64,000 nt of DNA from an uncultured Oceanospirillaceae bacterium (GTDB lineage Bacteria; Pseudomonadota; Gammaproteobacteria; Pseudomonadales; Balneatricaceae), in NCBI GenBank assembly GCA_937138495.1, contig CAKZPE010000079.1:1-64000 (forward strand). Direction: 5' to 3'. The notes beneath the pieces are model-generated. The model saw nothing but the letters and a program-made list of their open reading frames with translations. It was not told where the DNA came from and did no database searches. Each line of letters begins with the position of its first letter. Position 1 is the first letter of the stretch. Both the position numbers and the translations under genes were made by a program. Shown here in pieces: positions 45,338 to 54,847 of this stretch.

Positions 45338-45557
45338 ATTCTCTCCTCTTCATTCTTACGTTTACGCCCCTTTTCACTTCTGCAATCCCCCTGCGACTTC
45401 CGACGGTTTCTTTGCTAGCAGTATTAGACTAATGGCGAACAGTTTCATAAACGGTTAATCCCTATAGTTCATCTTTTGCTATGCATATAACAAAGCGGCT
45501 GCCCCGGCTTACTGCCGGCAACAACAGCCCGCCCCTGCAAGAACCAGGAGAGGTACC

Positions 45558-46760
45558 ATGAGTCAGTTCAATTTTGCGCCAATGCCGAATGCTGAAGGCT
45601 ACTTTGGAGAGTACGGCGGCCAGATCATCCCGCCGGAACTGAAAGCCATTATGGATGAGATCAATCAGGCCTATGAAGAGATCCGCCATACCGAAGCATT
45701 TCAGAACGAACTGATGCAGTTATTTCAGGACTACGTTGGCCGCCCAAGCCCGGTTTACCACGCCAAACGGTTAAGCGATCAGCTCGGCGGTGCACAGATT
45801 TTCCTTAAGCGTGAAGACCTCAACCACACCGGTGCACACAAGATCAATCACTGCCTGGGTGAAGCCCTGCTGGCAAAATACATGGGGAAAACCAAAGTCA
45901 TCGCGGAAACCGGTGCCGGCCAGCACGGCGTTGCACTGGCTACCGCCTGCGCACTGGTAGGCATTCCCTGCGAAATTCACATGGGCCAGGTGGATATCGA
46001 AAAAGAGCATCCGAATGTCACCAAGATGAAGATCCTTGGCTGCAACCTGATTCCTGTTAGCCGTGGTACTGCCACGTTAAAAGACGCCGTCGACAGCGCG
46101 TTTGAGGAATACCTGAAAGACCCGATTAACTCCATCTATGCGATTGGCTCCGTTGTTGGCCCACACCCTTTTCCCAAAATGGTGCGCGACTTCCAGAGCA
46201 TTATCGGCCGTGAAGCCCGCCAGCAATTCCAGGATAAATTTAGCAAAAACCCGGATTACATCACCGCCTGTGTCGGCGGCGGATCAAATGCCATGGGCCT
46301 CTTTACCGCCTTCCTGGAAGATGAAGACGTCAGAATCGTCGGTGTAGAACCCGCAGGCAAAGGCCTCAGCACACCGGATCACTCCGCAACCCTGACTTTG
46401 GGATCACCTGGCGAGATTCACGGCTTCAAATGCTACGTTCTGCAGGATGACGACGGCCAGCCACTGCCGGTGCACTCGATCGCCTCCGGTCTGGATTACC
46501 CGGGCGTCGGCCCACAACACTGCTACCTCAAAGACATCGAGCGGGTACAGTATGATTCGGTCACCGACGAAGAATGCCTCAACGCCTTTATGACCCTGTC
46601 CCGTGTTGAAGGGATTATCCCGGCACTGGAAAGTGCCCACGCTGTTGCCTGGGCAATGCGCATGGCACCACAGCTGGATCAGAACCAGACGATTCTGGTA
46701 AACCTGTCCGGCCGCGGCGACAAAGACGCCGATTACGTCGCAGATAAGCTGGGGCTGTAA
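45558..46760 (+). CDS. trpB: Tryptophan synthase beta subunit, without adjacent trpA
   Basis: This PLP enzyme joins indole and serine to tryptophan. Lys95 in HTGAHKINH is the PLP Schiff-base lysine, Glu117 in AETGAGQHGVA the catalytic acid. CVGGGSNAMGLF binds the phosphate and the SGRGDKD serine contacts the ring. Length is 400 residues. There is no trpA or other trp gene beside it, and the gene has its own AGGAG and a terminator-like hairpin after it. It may be a second, free-standing beta subunit, or the trp genes may be scattered. Confidence 0.9.
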   Translation: MSQFNFAPMPNAEGYFGEYGGQIIPPELKAIMDEINQAYEEIRHTEAFQNELMQLFQDYVGRPSPVYHAKRLSDQLGGAQIFLKREDLNHTGAHKINHCLGEALLAKYMGKTKVIAETGAGQHGVALATACALVGIPCEIHMGQVDIEKEHPNVTKMKILGCNLIPVSRGTATLKDAVDSAFEEYLKDPINSIYAIGSVVGPHPFPKMVRDFQSIIGREARQQFQDKFSKNPDYITACVGGGSNAMGLFTAFLEDEDVRIVGVEPAGKGLSTPDHSATLTLGSPGEIHGFKCYVLQDDDGQPLPVHSIASGLDYPGVGPQHCYLKDIERVQYDSVTDEECLNAFMTLSRVEGIIPALESAHAVAWAMRMAPQLDQNQTILVNLSGRGDKDADYVADKLGL

Positions 46761-46775
46761 GCTCAGAAATAAAAA

Positions 46776-46838
46776 GAAAGGATCAGATCTTATTTATCCG
46801 TGTGTGACTGATTAAATACGGATCTGATTCTTTCCTTT
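46776..46838 (+). terminator. Probable terminator after trpB
   Basis: Long arms GAAAGGATCAGATC (46776-46789) and GATCTGATTCTTTC (46821-46834) pair with one mismatch and are followed by a short T-run. An inner ATCCG/CGGAT pair is also possible. Confidence 0.5.
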
Positions 46839-46987
46839 TCCTTCCCTGTAAAGCATTCTGCAAACTAACAGCCTCAGCGCTTCTGATACCCACCATATCA
46901 TCCATCATTCACTGACAACCCGTTCCGGCCTTCCACCAGAAATACCCCCCGGTAAAACAACGGTCCGTATTCACGCCCCGTTACTTT

Positions 46988-47005
46988 CTTAACGCTTTTT
47001 TAATG
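46988..47005 (+). promoter_or_regulatory. Direct-repeat box (PmrA/QseB-like) upstream of the efflux operon
   Basis: CTTAACG (46988-46994) and TTTAATG (46999-47005) are direct repeats 11 bp apart, the layout of boxes bound by PmrA/QseB-type OmpR regulators (YTTAA-N6-YTTAA). A near-identical copy is at 54774-54791. The downstream operon encodes a regulator of this family. Confidence 0.6.
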
Positions 47006-47065
47006 CCCGCCTGCATACCCTTGCATTTCTGTCAGCACGACCCATTAACTGCAGCGGCTAAAATC

Positions 47066-48421
47066 ATGTTAATACCGATACTAAAACTGACATCACTGTG
47101 CATGATTGTGGTGTTATCAGGGTGCTCAGCACTGAATGGAACCCGGTTTGCACAACAATCAGCTGAATCACTGAATGAACTCACCGAATGGCAACAGCAG
47201 CAAGTCTCCGCTGCCCGGCAAACCTATCTCACCGATCTGGTTCAAGCCGAGGAACTGCAGGCACTTATTCAGCAGGGGCTCGACAATAATCCCGGATTAC
47301 AGCAAACAGCCCTGGCCATTCAGATAGCCCGTGAAAACGTTATTAACGTCAGTGGCGAGCGTCTGCCCAACGCGAATATCAGCGTTTCACAAAGCAAGAC
47401 TGAAGGCAGTGATTCTGTTTATAAAAGCAGTCTGGATGTCAGTTGGACAGTGGACTGGCTACAAAAATTACAGGATAGCGCAGACGCCAGTCAGGCCGGC
47501 CTTGTCAGCAGCGTTGCTGCTGACCAGTATGCCCGCGACCTGCTGGCTTCTTCTGTCATCGATACCTGGTTCCAGCTTATTCAGCAAAGCCAGCTGATCG
47601 ATATAGAACGCAGCCGGTTACGGGTACTGGAGCAAAACGAACAAACCATCGTTGAACGCTACCGCAAAGGTCTGGACGCACTGACCGACCTGGATTCAGC
47701 CCGCAGCCAGAGCGCGTCATCCAGAGCAACACTGGTCGCCTACTCGCAAGGATATGCAACCCTGCAGCGATCAATGGCAGTCCTGCTGGGTAAAACTGAA
47801 TACAGCGCCCCGGACAACCTCCACTTCCCTCAGGTACAGATTCCACTTGCATCTGTTCCCGCTCAGGATCTGGGGCGGCGTCCGGATCTTCAGCAGGCCT
47901 ACCTGAACATCAGAGTCGCCGATCTGAACAGTGCCGTCGCGTATAAAAACCTTCTGCCTTCACTTTCTCTGGGCCTGTCCCTCTCCCAGAGCAATTCAGC
48001 ATTACGTGACGCGCTTTTCACCAGCCCCGCATGGAGTGTACTGAACCAACTCACGATTCCTCTGTTTCAGGGAGGCAAGCTGCGGGCACAGGCCCGGCAG
48101 GCGGATCTGACTGCAGAACAGACCTATTGGGCCTATCAGGAAAAACTGTTAGCGGCCGTGCAGGAAGTTGAAAACGCCCTGGGGCAAGAGAACGCATTAA
48201 CCGCGCAACAGGCACACATCAGCGACGCACTTAGGAATGCTGAGCGCAGCTTTGAAATCTATCAGACAAAGTATCGTCAGGGGCTGGTGACATTTCTGGA
48301 TTTGCTGACGATCCAGACACAAACCTTCGACCTCAGAGTACAAAAAACCCAACTGACCTACGCGCGTTTATCGAACCGTATCACCCTTGGACTGGCATTA
48401 GGGCTGGGAGTTAAATCATGA
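47066..48421 (+). CDS. RND efflux outer membrane factor (TolC/OprM-type lipoprotein)
   Basis: The outer-membrane channel of a tripartite pump. Its signal peptide ends in a lipobox (VVLSGC, Cys20), as in OprM/NodT members. Two TolC-type coiled repeats follow (LIQQGLDNNPGLQQTALAIQIARENV and PDLQQAYLNIRVADLNSAVAYKNLLPSLSL). The ATG at 47066 begins directly at the signal peptide. Length is 451 residues. The stop overlaps the next start (ATGA). Confidence 0.88.
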   Translation: MLIPILKLTSLCMIVVLSGCSALNGTRFAQQSAESLNELTEWQQQQVSAARQTYLTDLVQAEELQALIQQGLDNNPGLQQTALAIQIARENVINVSGERLPNANISVSQSKTEGSDSVYKSSLDVSWTVDWLQKLQDSADASQAGLVSSVAADQYARDLLASSVIDTWFQLIQQSQLIDIERSRLRVLEQNEQTIVERYRKGLDALTDLDSARSQSASSRATLVAYSQGYATLQRSMAVLLGKTEYSAPDNLHFPQVQIPLASVPAQDLGRRPDLQQAYLNIRVADLNSAVAYKNLLPSLSLGLSLSQSNSALRDALFTSPAWSVLNQLTIPLFQGGKLRAQARQADLTAEQTYWAYQEKLLAAVQEVENALGQENALTAQQAHISDALRNAERSFEIYQTKYRQGLVTFLDLLTIQTQTFDLRVQKTQLTYARLSNRITLGLALGLGVKS

Positions 48422-49614
48422 AAAAGAGTGTAAAAACACAGTTACTGGTAACCGCAATTGCGGCTGCCTGTGTGCTTGGCGCGTATGCCACCAGTATCAA
48501 TTCTGCAGGAGAGAGCTTGCCAGCCCCGCCGCCAGACGCAAAAAGCTACCCGCAAGTAACAATCATTGAACCGGCAGCCGGAAACTTTCCTTCCAGCATT
48601 AAGGGATACGGTGAAGTCACTCCTGTTCAGAAGCTGAATCTGGCGGCGCAGGTCAGTGGCAGAGTTACTGAACTCGCGGCCTTATTTAAAAGCGGCGAAC
48701 GGCTTCAGGCCGGCGATATACTGCTTAAGGTTGATGATACTGAATACCGGGAAGCCGTTGCTAATGCGAAATCTTCACTGGCAGCGGCAGAGGTCACATT
48801 ATTACAACAGCAACTGAACCGCACCCAGGCTAAAGCCGAGTGGCAACGCTCCGGCCTGAAAGGCTCACCCGACTCTGAACTGGCACTGTATGAACCCCAG
48901 GTAAAATCAGCCCGGGCAGCCGTTGAGCACGCCAGACGCTCTCTCGAAAAAGCCCGCGCAGATCTGAGTAAAACGATTATCCGGGCGCCTTTCAACGCCC
49001 TGATTGTGTCCCGCGCGGTAGAACTGGGTGGCTTTATCCAGCCAGGTACTGAGCTGGCCGTTTTGTACGGCACTGATCAGGTAGAGCTGACACTGCCGAT
49101 CCCGACAAAAGACTGGAGCCACCTCCCACAGCCCTCTGATGATAAAAACACCTGGCCCGTATCCCTGTCAGACACTGAAAGTGATCGCCAATGGCAGGGA
49201 TATGTGGACCGGGTAACACAACACATTGAAAGTAATACCCGGCAACGCTCACTGATTGTCCGGCTGGATAACCCTCTGGACCAGTCCCCGCCCCTCTATC
49301 CCGGTACCTTCATTGAAGCTTCGGTTCCCGGTTCAGTACTGGAAAACGTTTGGCAACTTCCGGCGTCAGCCGTGACACAAAATAACGAGATATGGTTTGT
49401 AGACACGACCAATACCCTGCGAAAAACCCCCGCCAACATTCGCTTAAGGCGTGCAGACAAGGTCTATCTGGAACCGGACAGAACGTCAGACATATCCCGT
49501 ATCATCACTTTGCCACTGGCCAGCTATTTACCGGGCATGAAGGTCGACCCCACCCCAGCCGGTAATCAGGCAGCTCTCGCTTATACGCCGCAATCTGCGG
49601 GGACAGCCCAATGA
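48418..49614 (+). CDS. RND efflux periplasmic adaptor (membrane fusion protein)
   Basis: It links the inner-membrane pump and the outer-membrane channel. An N-terminal signal/anchor helix (about 7-28) precedes a lipoyl half-domain (GYGEVTPVQKLNLAAQVSGRVTELA), an alpha-hairpin (about 105-175) and the second lipoyl half (KTIIRAPFNALIVSRAVELGGFIQPGTELAVLYG), with beta-barrel and membrane-proximal parts after it. Length is 398 residues. It overlaps both neighbours by four bases. Confidence 0.9.
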   Translation: MKKSVKTQLLVTAIAAACVLGAYATSINSAGESLPAPPPDAKSYPQVTIIEPAAGNFPSSIKGYGEVTPVQKLNLAAQVSGRVTELAALFKSGERLQAGDILLKVDDTEYREAVANAKSSLAAAEVTLLQQQLNRTQAKAEWQRSGLKGSPDSELALYEPQVKSARAAVEHARRSLEKARADLSKTIIRAPFNALIVSRAVELGGFIQPGTELAVLYGTDQVELTLPIPTKDWSHLPQPSDDKNTWPVSLSDTESDRQWQGYVDRVTQHIESNTRQRSLIVRLDNPLDQSPPLYPGTFIEASVPGSVLENVWQLPASAVTQNNEIWFVDTTNTLRKTPANIRLRRADKVYLEPDRTSDISRIITLPLASYLPGMKVDPTPAGNQAALAYTPQSAGTAQ

Positions 49615-52600
49615 ATCAGACACCGAATCAAAGAGGAGTGATTGCCTGGTTCGCCGGTAACAGCGTGGCAGCCAACCTGCTGCTGATAAGCATCATTCTG
49701 CTTGGAGTAATGTCTGTCGACAGCTTACGTAAAGAAGCCTTTCCGCCCTGGCCTGTTGATTCTGTCACCGTGACCGTTACTTATGACAGCGGTGATGCCA
49801 GCCAGACTGAAGAAGGCATTGCACTAAAAGTCGAAGAAGCAGTGGCCAGCCTTAACGGTATCAAGCGGGTCACATCTGTATCCGACGCCAATACTTCCAC
49901 CACCACGATTGAAGGGGTCAGCGGCTACGATCTGGATACGCTGTTACGGGATGTAAAAAGCAAGGTTGATGCAATATACAATTTCCCGGCCGATGCCGAA
50001 AAACCGGTTATCGAAAAACAGGCACTCAGTGAACACGCTTACTCGGTCAAAATATTCGGTGACACGGATCGCCAGACCCTGCAAAACCTGGCAGAACGCA
50101 TTAAAGTCGACCTGCTTGCCCAGAGCCAGATCAGCAACGTAGAGATCCGAGGTAAAGCTGAAAAGCTGCTGTCGATTGAAATCGATGAAGCCAGATTAGA
50201 GGCTTACGGCATAACCTTGTCTGACGTCCAAACGGCGATCAATGCAGAATCATCTTCCGCCTTGTCCACCAGCCTGCGCAGCGAGGATCAGATTGTACGT
50301 CTGAAAGTGGCCGAACAGGCATACTATGCTGAACAGTTTGCCCGGATTCCGGTTGTTACCGATCCGTCAGGCGCAGTGGTCAGGCTGAGTGATATCAGCC
50401 GAATTGAAGATGGGTTTACCGACAGAACCTATACGCTGGCCCGCTATAACGGCATGAACGGCATAGGTCTGGAGATGACCGTCAATGAAACCGGCGATGT
50501 CATCAAACTGGTTGAAGAGGCGGATAAGGTCATTGAAAAATGGCAAACCTCCGCCTCTCTCCCGAACAATGTTTCAGTCGAGTCCTGGAATGACGGCAGC
50601 GCACTGATTAAAGACAGGCTCACCCTGCTCATCAAAAATGCACTGTCCGGCATTGCTCTGGTCTTTGTGGTTCTGGCACTGTTTCTGAATCTTCGGGTGG
50701 CTGTCTGGGTGGTTGCCGGTTTGCCATTTATTTTCTGTGGCACCCTGTTCTTTATGTCTGAACAGTTCACCGGCATGTCCATCAATGAAATGACGACCTT
50801 TGGGTTCATCCTTGCTCTGGGCATTGTGGTGGATGATGCGGTCGTGGTCGGAGAAAGTGTGTACTCGGAACGTCGCACTAAAGGTGACACCTTAGCGAGC
50901 ACCATCAGCGGCACTCAGCGTGTTGCTGTTCCGACCATTTTCGGCGTGCTGACCACAGTTGCAGTCTTTATTGCCCTGGCAAATATCGAAGGCGGTATGG
51001 GGCAGGTGTATAGCCAGTTTGCCGTTATCGTCACCATTTGTTTATTACTGTCTCTGGTTGAATCTAAACTGATACTCCCTGCACATCTGGCGCATCTTGA
51101 TACACACCGTAAGACCGGTCATGGCTGGAAGGACTGCTGGGCCCGCATTCAGCACCGTTGTGACTCCGGGCTTCTGTGGGTCACCGAACGGCTGTATGCA
51201 CCGCTGATCGAAAAGGTTATTCAGTTCAGATATGCCGCTGTCCTGATATCAGTCGCGGTGTTTATCGTCGTGCTTACCATGCCTTTTAATGGCAGTGTCC
51301 GTGTGGGATTCTTTCCCGACATTCCCGGTTCAACGATTTCTGCCGACCTGACCATGCAGAATGATGCCAGCTTTGGCCTCACACAGAAAAACCTGCTTAA
51401 GCTGGAGCGCCTTGCACAGGAAGCCGACCAGACCCTGACCGGCGAAAGCAGCTCTTCAGGCATCAGCACGGTTGAAATCATTGCCAGCGATGACTTTTCC
51501 GGTTCTGTTACTATCGAACTGAGTGAAACATCACCGTATTCAATCAATGACTTTACCGGTACCTGGAAATCACTGGCCGGTAACCTTGAAGGGGTCAGGT
51601 CACTGAATATTCGCTCCGGTTTCGGGGGCGGCAATGAGTTTAAAGTAGAACTGAAAGCCTGGAACACCCAGACACTCGAATTCGCCGGTCAGAGATTTTT
51701 AGAGACGCTCTCACAAATTAATGGTGTACAGGGGATCGATAACAATTTCAGTGGCGGCCAGAACCAGCTGAACTTCAGACTGAATCCGCAAGGTTATGCA
51801 CTGGGCATTACCACCGCAGACCTGTCCCGACAGGTGCTTCAGGCCTTTGGTGGTGAAGTGGTTCAGCAGTATCAGCGGGGAAAAGACGAAATAAAAGTTC
51901 GGATTCGCTACCCTGAAGATGAACGCAGGGATATCAGTGACCTCCTGAATGCGAAAATCCGTCTGCCAAACGGATCAGTCGTGCCGCTCTCTTCGGTCGC
52001 CTCAGTCAGTGAAACATATCAGCAAACAGAAAGGACCCGGATCGGTGGCCTGCAGGCTTACTATGTCAGTGCGAGTATAGATAAAGAAATCCTGTCTCCG
52101 ACCGAGCTGGTTCAGCAGCTTCAGGGCTCTCTTGTGCCAGAACTGCAGAAACGCTATCCGGATCTGGATATTCATTTTGCCGGTGAAGCAGAAGAACAGG
52201 CAGAAACCGCCGGGTCGATGACAGAGCTGTTTATCATCGCCATGATGGCAGTTTACATTCTGTTAGCGGTCCCCCTGCGCTCCTATTTTCAGCCACTGAT
52301 CATTATGACGGCGATTCCGTTTGGTCTGGTCGGCGCAATTCTGGGACACTGGTTCAACGATATGATGCTGAGTGTGCTGTCATTCAACGGCATAGTTGCT
52401 CTGAGCGGTGTTGTTGTGAATGACAGCCTGCTGCTGGTCTCCCGCTTTAATGAAAACCGCAAACAGGGCCTCACTTATCATGAGGCGATTGTCGAAGCCT
52501 GCGCCGGCCGGATCAGACCGGTACTGCTGACATCCCTGACCACTTTTGCAGGCCTTGCTCCCTTGCTGAGCGAAACATCTACCCAGGCGCAGTACATTAT

Positions 52601-52763
52601 TCCTGCTGCAGCCTCTCTGGGATATGGCATCTTATTTGCCACCGTTATTACATTGATAATTATTCCGGCAATGCTCATGATTCAGTATGACGTTGCCAGG
52701 CTTTTTGCCTCACAGGTACAGAAACCGGCAACAGAAACGACCCCCGAGGACTCCCGATGTTAA
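49611..52763 (+). CDS. RND efflux inner-membrane transporter
   Basis: A 1050-residue proton-driven exporter with twelve predicted transmembrane helices and two large periplasmic loops, in two related halves. GIVVDDAVVVGESVYSE in the fourth helix carries the paired acidic residues of the proton relay. LLLVSRFNENRKQGLTYHEAIVEACAGRIRPVLLTSLTTFAGLAPLLS is the corresponding C-terminal segment. It belongs to a branch distant from AcrB; the substrate is unknown. The last seven bases overlap the response-regulator gene. Confidence 0.93.
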   Translation: MNQTPNQRGVIAWFAGNSVAANLLLISIILLGVMSVDSLRKEAFPPWPVDSVTVTVTYDSGDASQTEEGIALKVEEAVASLNGIKRVTSVSDANTSTTTIEGVSGYDLDTLLRDVKSKVDAIYNFPADAEKPVIEKQALSEHAYSVKIFGDTDRQTLQNLAERIKVDLLAQSQISNVEIRGKAEKLLSIEIDEARLEAYGITLSDVQTAINAESSSALSTSLRSEDQIVRLKVAEQAYYAEQFARIPVVTDPSGAVVRLSDISRIEDGFTDRTYTLARYNGMNGIGLEMTVNETGDVIKLVEEADKVIEKWQTSASLPNNVSVESWNDGSALIKDRLTLLIKNALSGIALVFVVLALFLNLRVAVWVVAGLPFIFCGTLFFMSEQFTGMSINEMTTFGFILALGIVVDDAVVVGESVYSERRTKGDTLASTISGTQRVAVPTIFGVLTTVAVFIALANIEGGMGQVYSQFAVIVTICLLLSLVESKLILPAHLAHLDTHRKTGHGWKDCWARIQHRCDSGLLWVTERLYAPLIEKVIQFRYAAVLISVAVFIVVLTMPFNGSVRVGFFPDIPGSTISADLTMQNDASFGLTQKNLLKLERLAQEADQTLTGESSSSGISTVEIIASDDFSGSVTIELSETSPYSINDFTGTWKSLAGNLEGVRSLNIRSGFGGGNEFKVELKAWNTQTLEFAGQRFLETLSQINGVQGIDNNFSGGQNQLNFRLNPQGYALGITTADLSRQVLQAFGGEVVQQYQRGKDEIKVRIRYPEDERRDISDLLNAKIRLPNGSVVPLSSVASVSETYQQTERTRIGGLQAYYVSASIDKEILSPTELVQQLQGSLVPELQKRYPDLDIHFAGEAEEQAETAGSMTELFIIAMMAVYILLAVPLRSYFQPLIIMTAIPFGLVGAILGHWFNDMMLSVLSFNGIVALSGVVVNDSLLLVSRFNENRKQGLTYHEAIVEACAGRIRPVLLTSLTTFAGLAPLLSETSTQAQYIIPAAASLGYGILFATVITLIIIPAMLMIQYDVARLFASQVQKPATETTPEDSRC

Positions 52764-53431
52764 ATATTTTACTGGCAGAAGATGATCGTGACCTGGCGCT
52801 GGCGATAATCGATCATCTGGAGATTGAAAACATCCTCTGTGACTATGCCGCTAATGGCATAGAAGGCAAAGCACTGATCGAACAGAACAGCTATGACGTA
52901 CTGATTCTGGATATCAACATGCCTGGCATGGACGGTTTATCACTGTGTGAAAAAATACGCTCGGACAGCAACGATACTCCGGTCCTGATGTTGACTGCCC
53001 GGGACACACTGGCGAACAAAATTGAAGGGTTTAACGCCGGCACAGACGACTACATGATTAAACCCTTTGAAATTGAAGAACTGATCGTACGCTTACATGC
53101 ACTTGCAAAAAGACGCAGCGGCCAGGCCTCCGTTATTCAGACCGGGGCACTGAAACTTGATCTTCACAGCCGTCAGGTGAGCATCGGAGAATCTCCGGTC
53201 AAACTCAGCCCAACCGGTTTCAAGTTACTCGAAGTACTGATGCGGGCCAGCCCCAACCCGGTCTCTCATTCCGAGCTGATCCTGAAAGTATGGGGAGACG
53301 ATTTGCCGGACAGTAACAAATTGCGTGTACATATTCATAATCTCCGTAAATCCCTGGAAGCAGGTAATGCCGGTCATATGCTGCAGACATCAACCGGGTT
53401 CGGCTTTTTCATATCAACGGAACACATCTGA
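52757..53431 (+). CDS. OmpR/PmrA-family response regulator
   Basis: A receiver domain with the phosphorylated Asp52 (VLILDINMPGMDGL), acidic pocket AEDD at 8-10 and Lys in DYMIKPFE. The C-terminal winged-helix (ALKLDLHSRQVSIG, KLSPTGFKLLEVLMRASPNPVSHSELILKVWG, LRVHIHNLRKSLE) is of the OmpR type. It is translated with the pump operon and followed by its kinase. It is the likely binder of the CTTAACG/TTTAATG boxes. Length 224 residues. Confidence 0.92.
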   Translation: MLNILLAEDDRDLALAIIDHLEIENILCDYAANGIEGKALIEQNSYDVLILDINMPGMDGLSLCEKIRSDSNDTPVLMLTARDTLANKIEGFNAGTDDYMIKPFEIEELIVRLHALAKRRSGQASVIQTGALKLDLHSRQVSIGESPVKLSPTGFKLLEVLMRASPNPVSHSELILKVWGDDLPDSNKLRVHIHNLRKSLEAGNAGHMLQTSTGFGFFISTEHI

Positions 53432-53446
53432 CACAAGGGTATTTCC

Positions 53447-54712
53447 ATGCTGCATACCAAAAGCCTTAAATCCTATATTCTGTTCTGGATTACCCTGCTG
53501 GCAATATGTATGTCTGCACTTCTCACCTATCAGAGTACGCAGTATTTTCTGGAAGGCTTTGACTCCGTGCAGGAATCACAAATGAAACAGGCAGCAAGGC
53601 TGCTGCCTCCGGGCAAAAGCTCAACCACCACGGATTTTGGTTATCACGTAACAGACAACTGGGAGAGTGTGCCTGACAACATCAGAAACATATTTCCCTC
53701 CCCCCCCGAAAAGCATCAGGAGCTCCAGGTTCATTTTGAAAACTGGTGGTATTTTGCCCCACCGGAAAAATCTTATTCCCTGCTGTCACTGGTAAATAAA
53801 GCGGGTGAGCTGCGCTACATTTCAAAAATTCTGAGCACCTCCAACCGCGAACACCCGGAAGAATACGAAGGGCTGGACCCTATGGTCGTCATTGCCTTAT
53901 GGGGGCTGGGATCACTGGCTGTTTTTATCTTTGTTATTTACAGGCTCTTACATAATCTTTCCCACCCGGTTCAGTCCCTCTATGAATGGGCAAAGCAACT
54001 GAATCTGAAAAGTAGCAATGATTCCCCACCGGATTTTCAGTATGACGAGCTGAACCAGCTTGCAGATATCATCCACGGCAGCATACAAAACGTAGGGGTC
54101 ACTCTTGAACGGGAGAAAGAATTTCTGGGATTTGCGAGTCACGAACTGCGCACCCCCATTGCGACCCTGCGAAGCAATGCTACGCTGCTGGATAAAATAA
54201 GTACCTCCCCCTCCCCAAAAGAACGTGAAGTCAGGGACCGTATACTTCGGGCCAGCCTAACAATGAAGGGCATTACTGAAACATTACTCTGGCTGAACAG
54301 AGACAGCCAGGAAGTACTTCCGACCACTGCAATTAATCTTGAGGACATTCTCAGACAGGTAGCCAGCGAGCTTGATTACCTGCTAAGCGGTAAAGAAGTG
54401 ACTGTGACAATTCAGACCCAGCCTACCGTCATGCAATTGCCTGAAGCAGCTTTTCGTATTCTGATCACTAATATAATCCGCAACGCATTCCAGCATACAA
54501 CCGGCGGGGTAATCAGGATCATTCAGGACGACAATACTATCCGGGTCATTAATACCTTGCCTGCTCATCAGGACCAGAGCCAGACCGGATTCGGACTGGG
54601 GCTAAAACTGATCCGCAGAATAGTCAGCCGCTTCAGTTGGGAACTGACTGAGCAGGAAAAGGATTCCACAAAACAGATGACTGTCGTGTTCAGCCGGAAT
54701 AAAGAACAATAA
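53447..54712 (+). CDS. Sensor histidine kinase, partner of the OmpR-type regulator
   Basis: A 421-residue membrane kinase: TM1 at about 10-30, a periplasmic sensor of about 115 residues without named domain, TM2 at about 145-166 and a short HAMP-like linker. The dimerisation domain has His232 (FLGFASHELRTPIATLRSN), then the ATP-binding domain with IIRNAFQHTTGG (N box) and GFGLGLKLIRRI (G box). It lies 15 bases after the response regulator and ends the operon. Confidence 0.92.
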   Translation: MLHTKSLKSYILFWITLLAICMSALLTYQSTQYFLEGFDSVQESQMKQAARLLPPGKSSTTTDFGYHVTDNWESVPDNIRNIFPSPPEKHQELQVHFENWWYFAPPEKSYSLLSLVNKAGELRYISKILSTSNREHPEEYEGLDPMVVIALWGLGSLAVFIFVIYRLLHNLSHPVQSLYEWAKQLNLKSSNDSPPDFQYDELNQLADIIHGSIQNVGVTLEREKEFLGFASHELRTPIATLRSNATLLDKISTSPSPKEREVRDRILRASLTMKGITETLLWLNRDSQEVLPTTAINLEDILRQVASELDYLLSGKEVTVTIQTQPTVMQLPEAAFRILITNIIRNAFQHTTGGVIRIIQDDNTIRVINTLPAHQDQSQTGFGLGLKLIRRIVSRFSWELTEQEKDSTKQMTVVFSRNKEQ

Positions 54713-54773
54713 TTGCTTTGCCTTACCCCGGCAGAGCATCTGTTACCGGTTTTTTTCGGCCTTTATTAGACAT

Positions 54774-54791
54774 CTTAACGCCTTTTTAATG
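54774..54791 (+). promoter_or_regulatory. Direct-repeat box upstream of cytochrome b561 (copy of 46988-47005)
   Basis: CTTAACG (54774-54780) and TTTAATG (54785-54791) are 11 bp apart. The 18-bp block differs from the copy before the efflux operon at a single base (C instead of T in the spacer). Weak -10-like hexamers (TACCCT at 47016 and CACACT at 54802) occur at the same offset from both boxes. Confidence 0.6.
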
Positions 54792-54847
54792 CTGCCCCAC
54801 CCACACTCTCAGGCAGAACATTAAATCGATGGTATTGAGGTGAATCC

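Larger units (their letters stand above)
46761..47065. other. Intergenic region before the efflux operon
   Basis: Contains the trpB terminator and, at 46988-47005, the direct-repeat box that is repeated at 54774-54791. No gene is supported. A longer reading of the outer-membrane protein from 47003 would overlap the box and is rejected. Confidence 0.6.
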
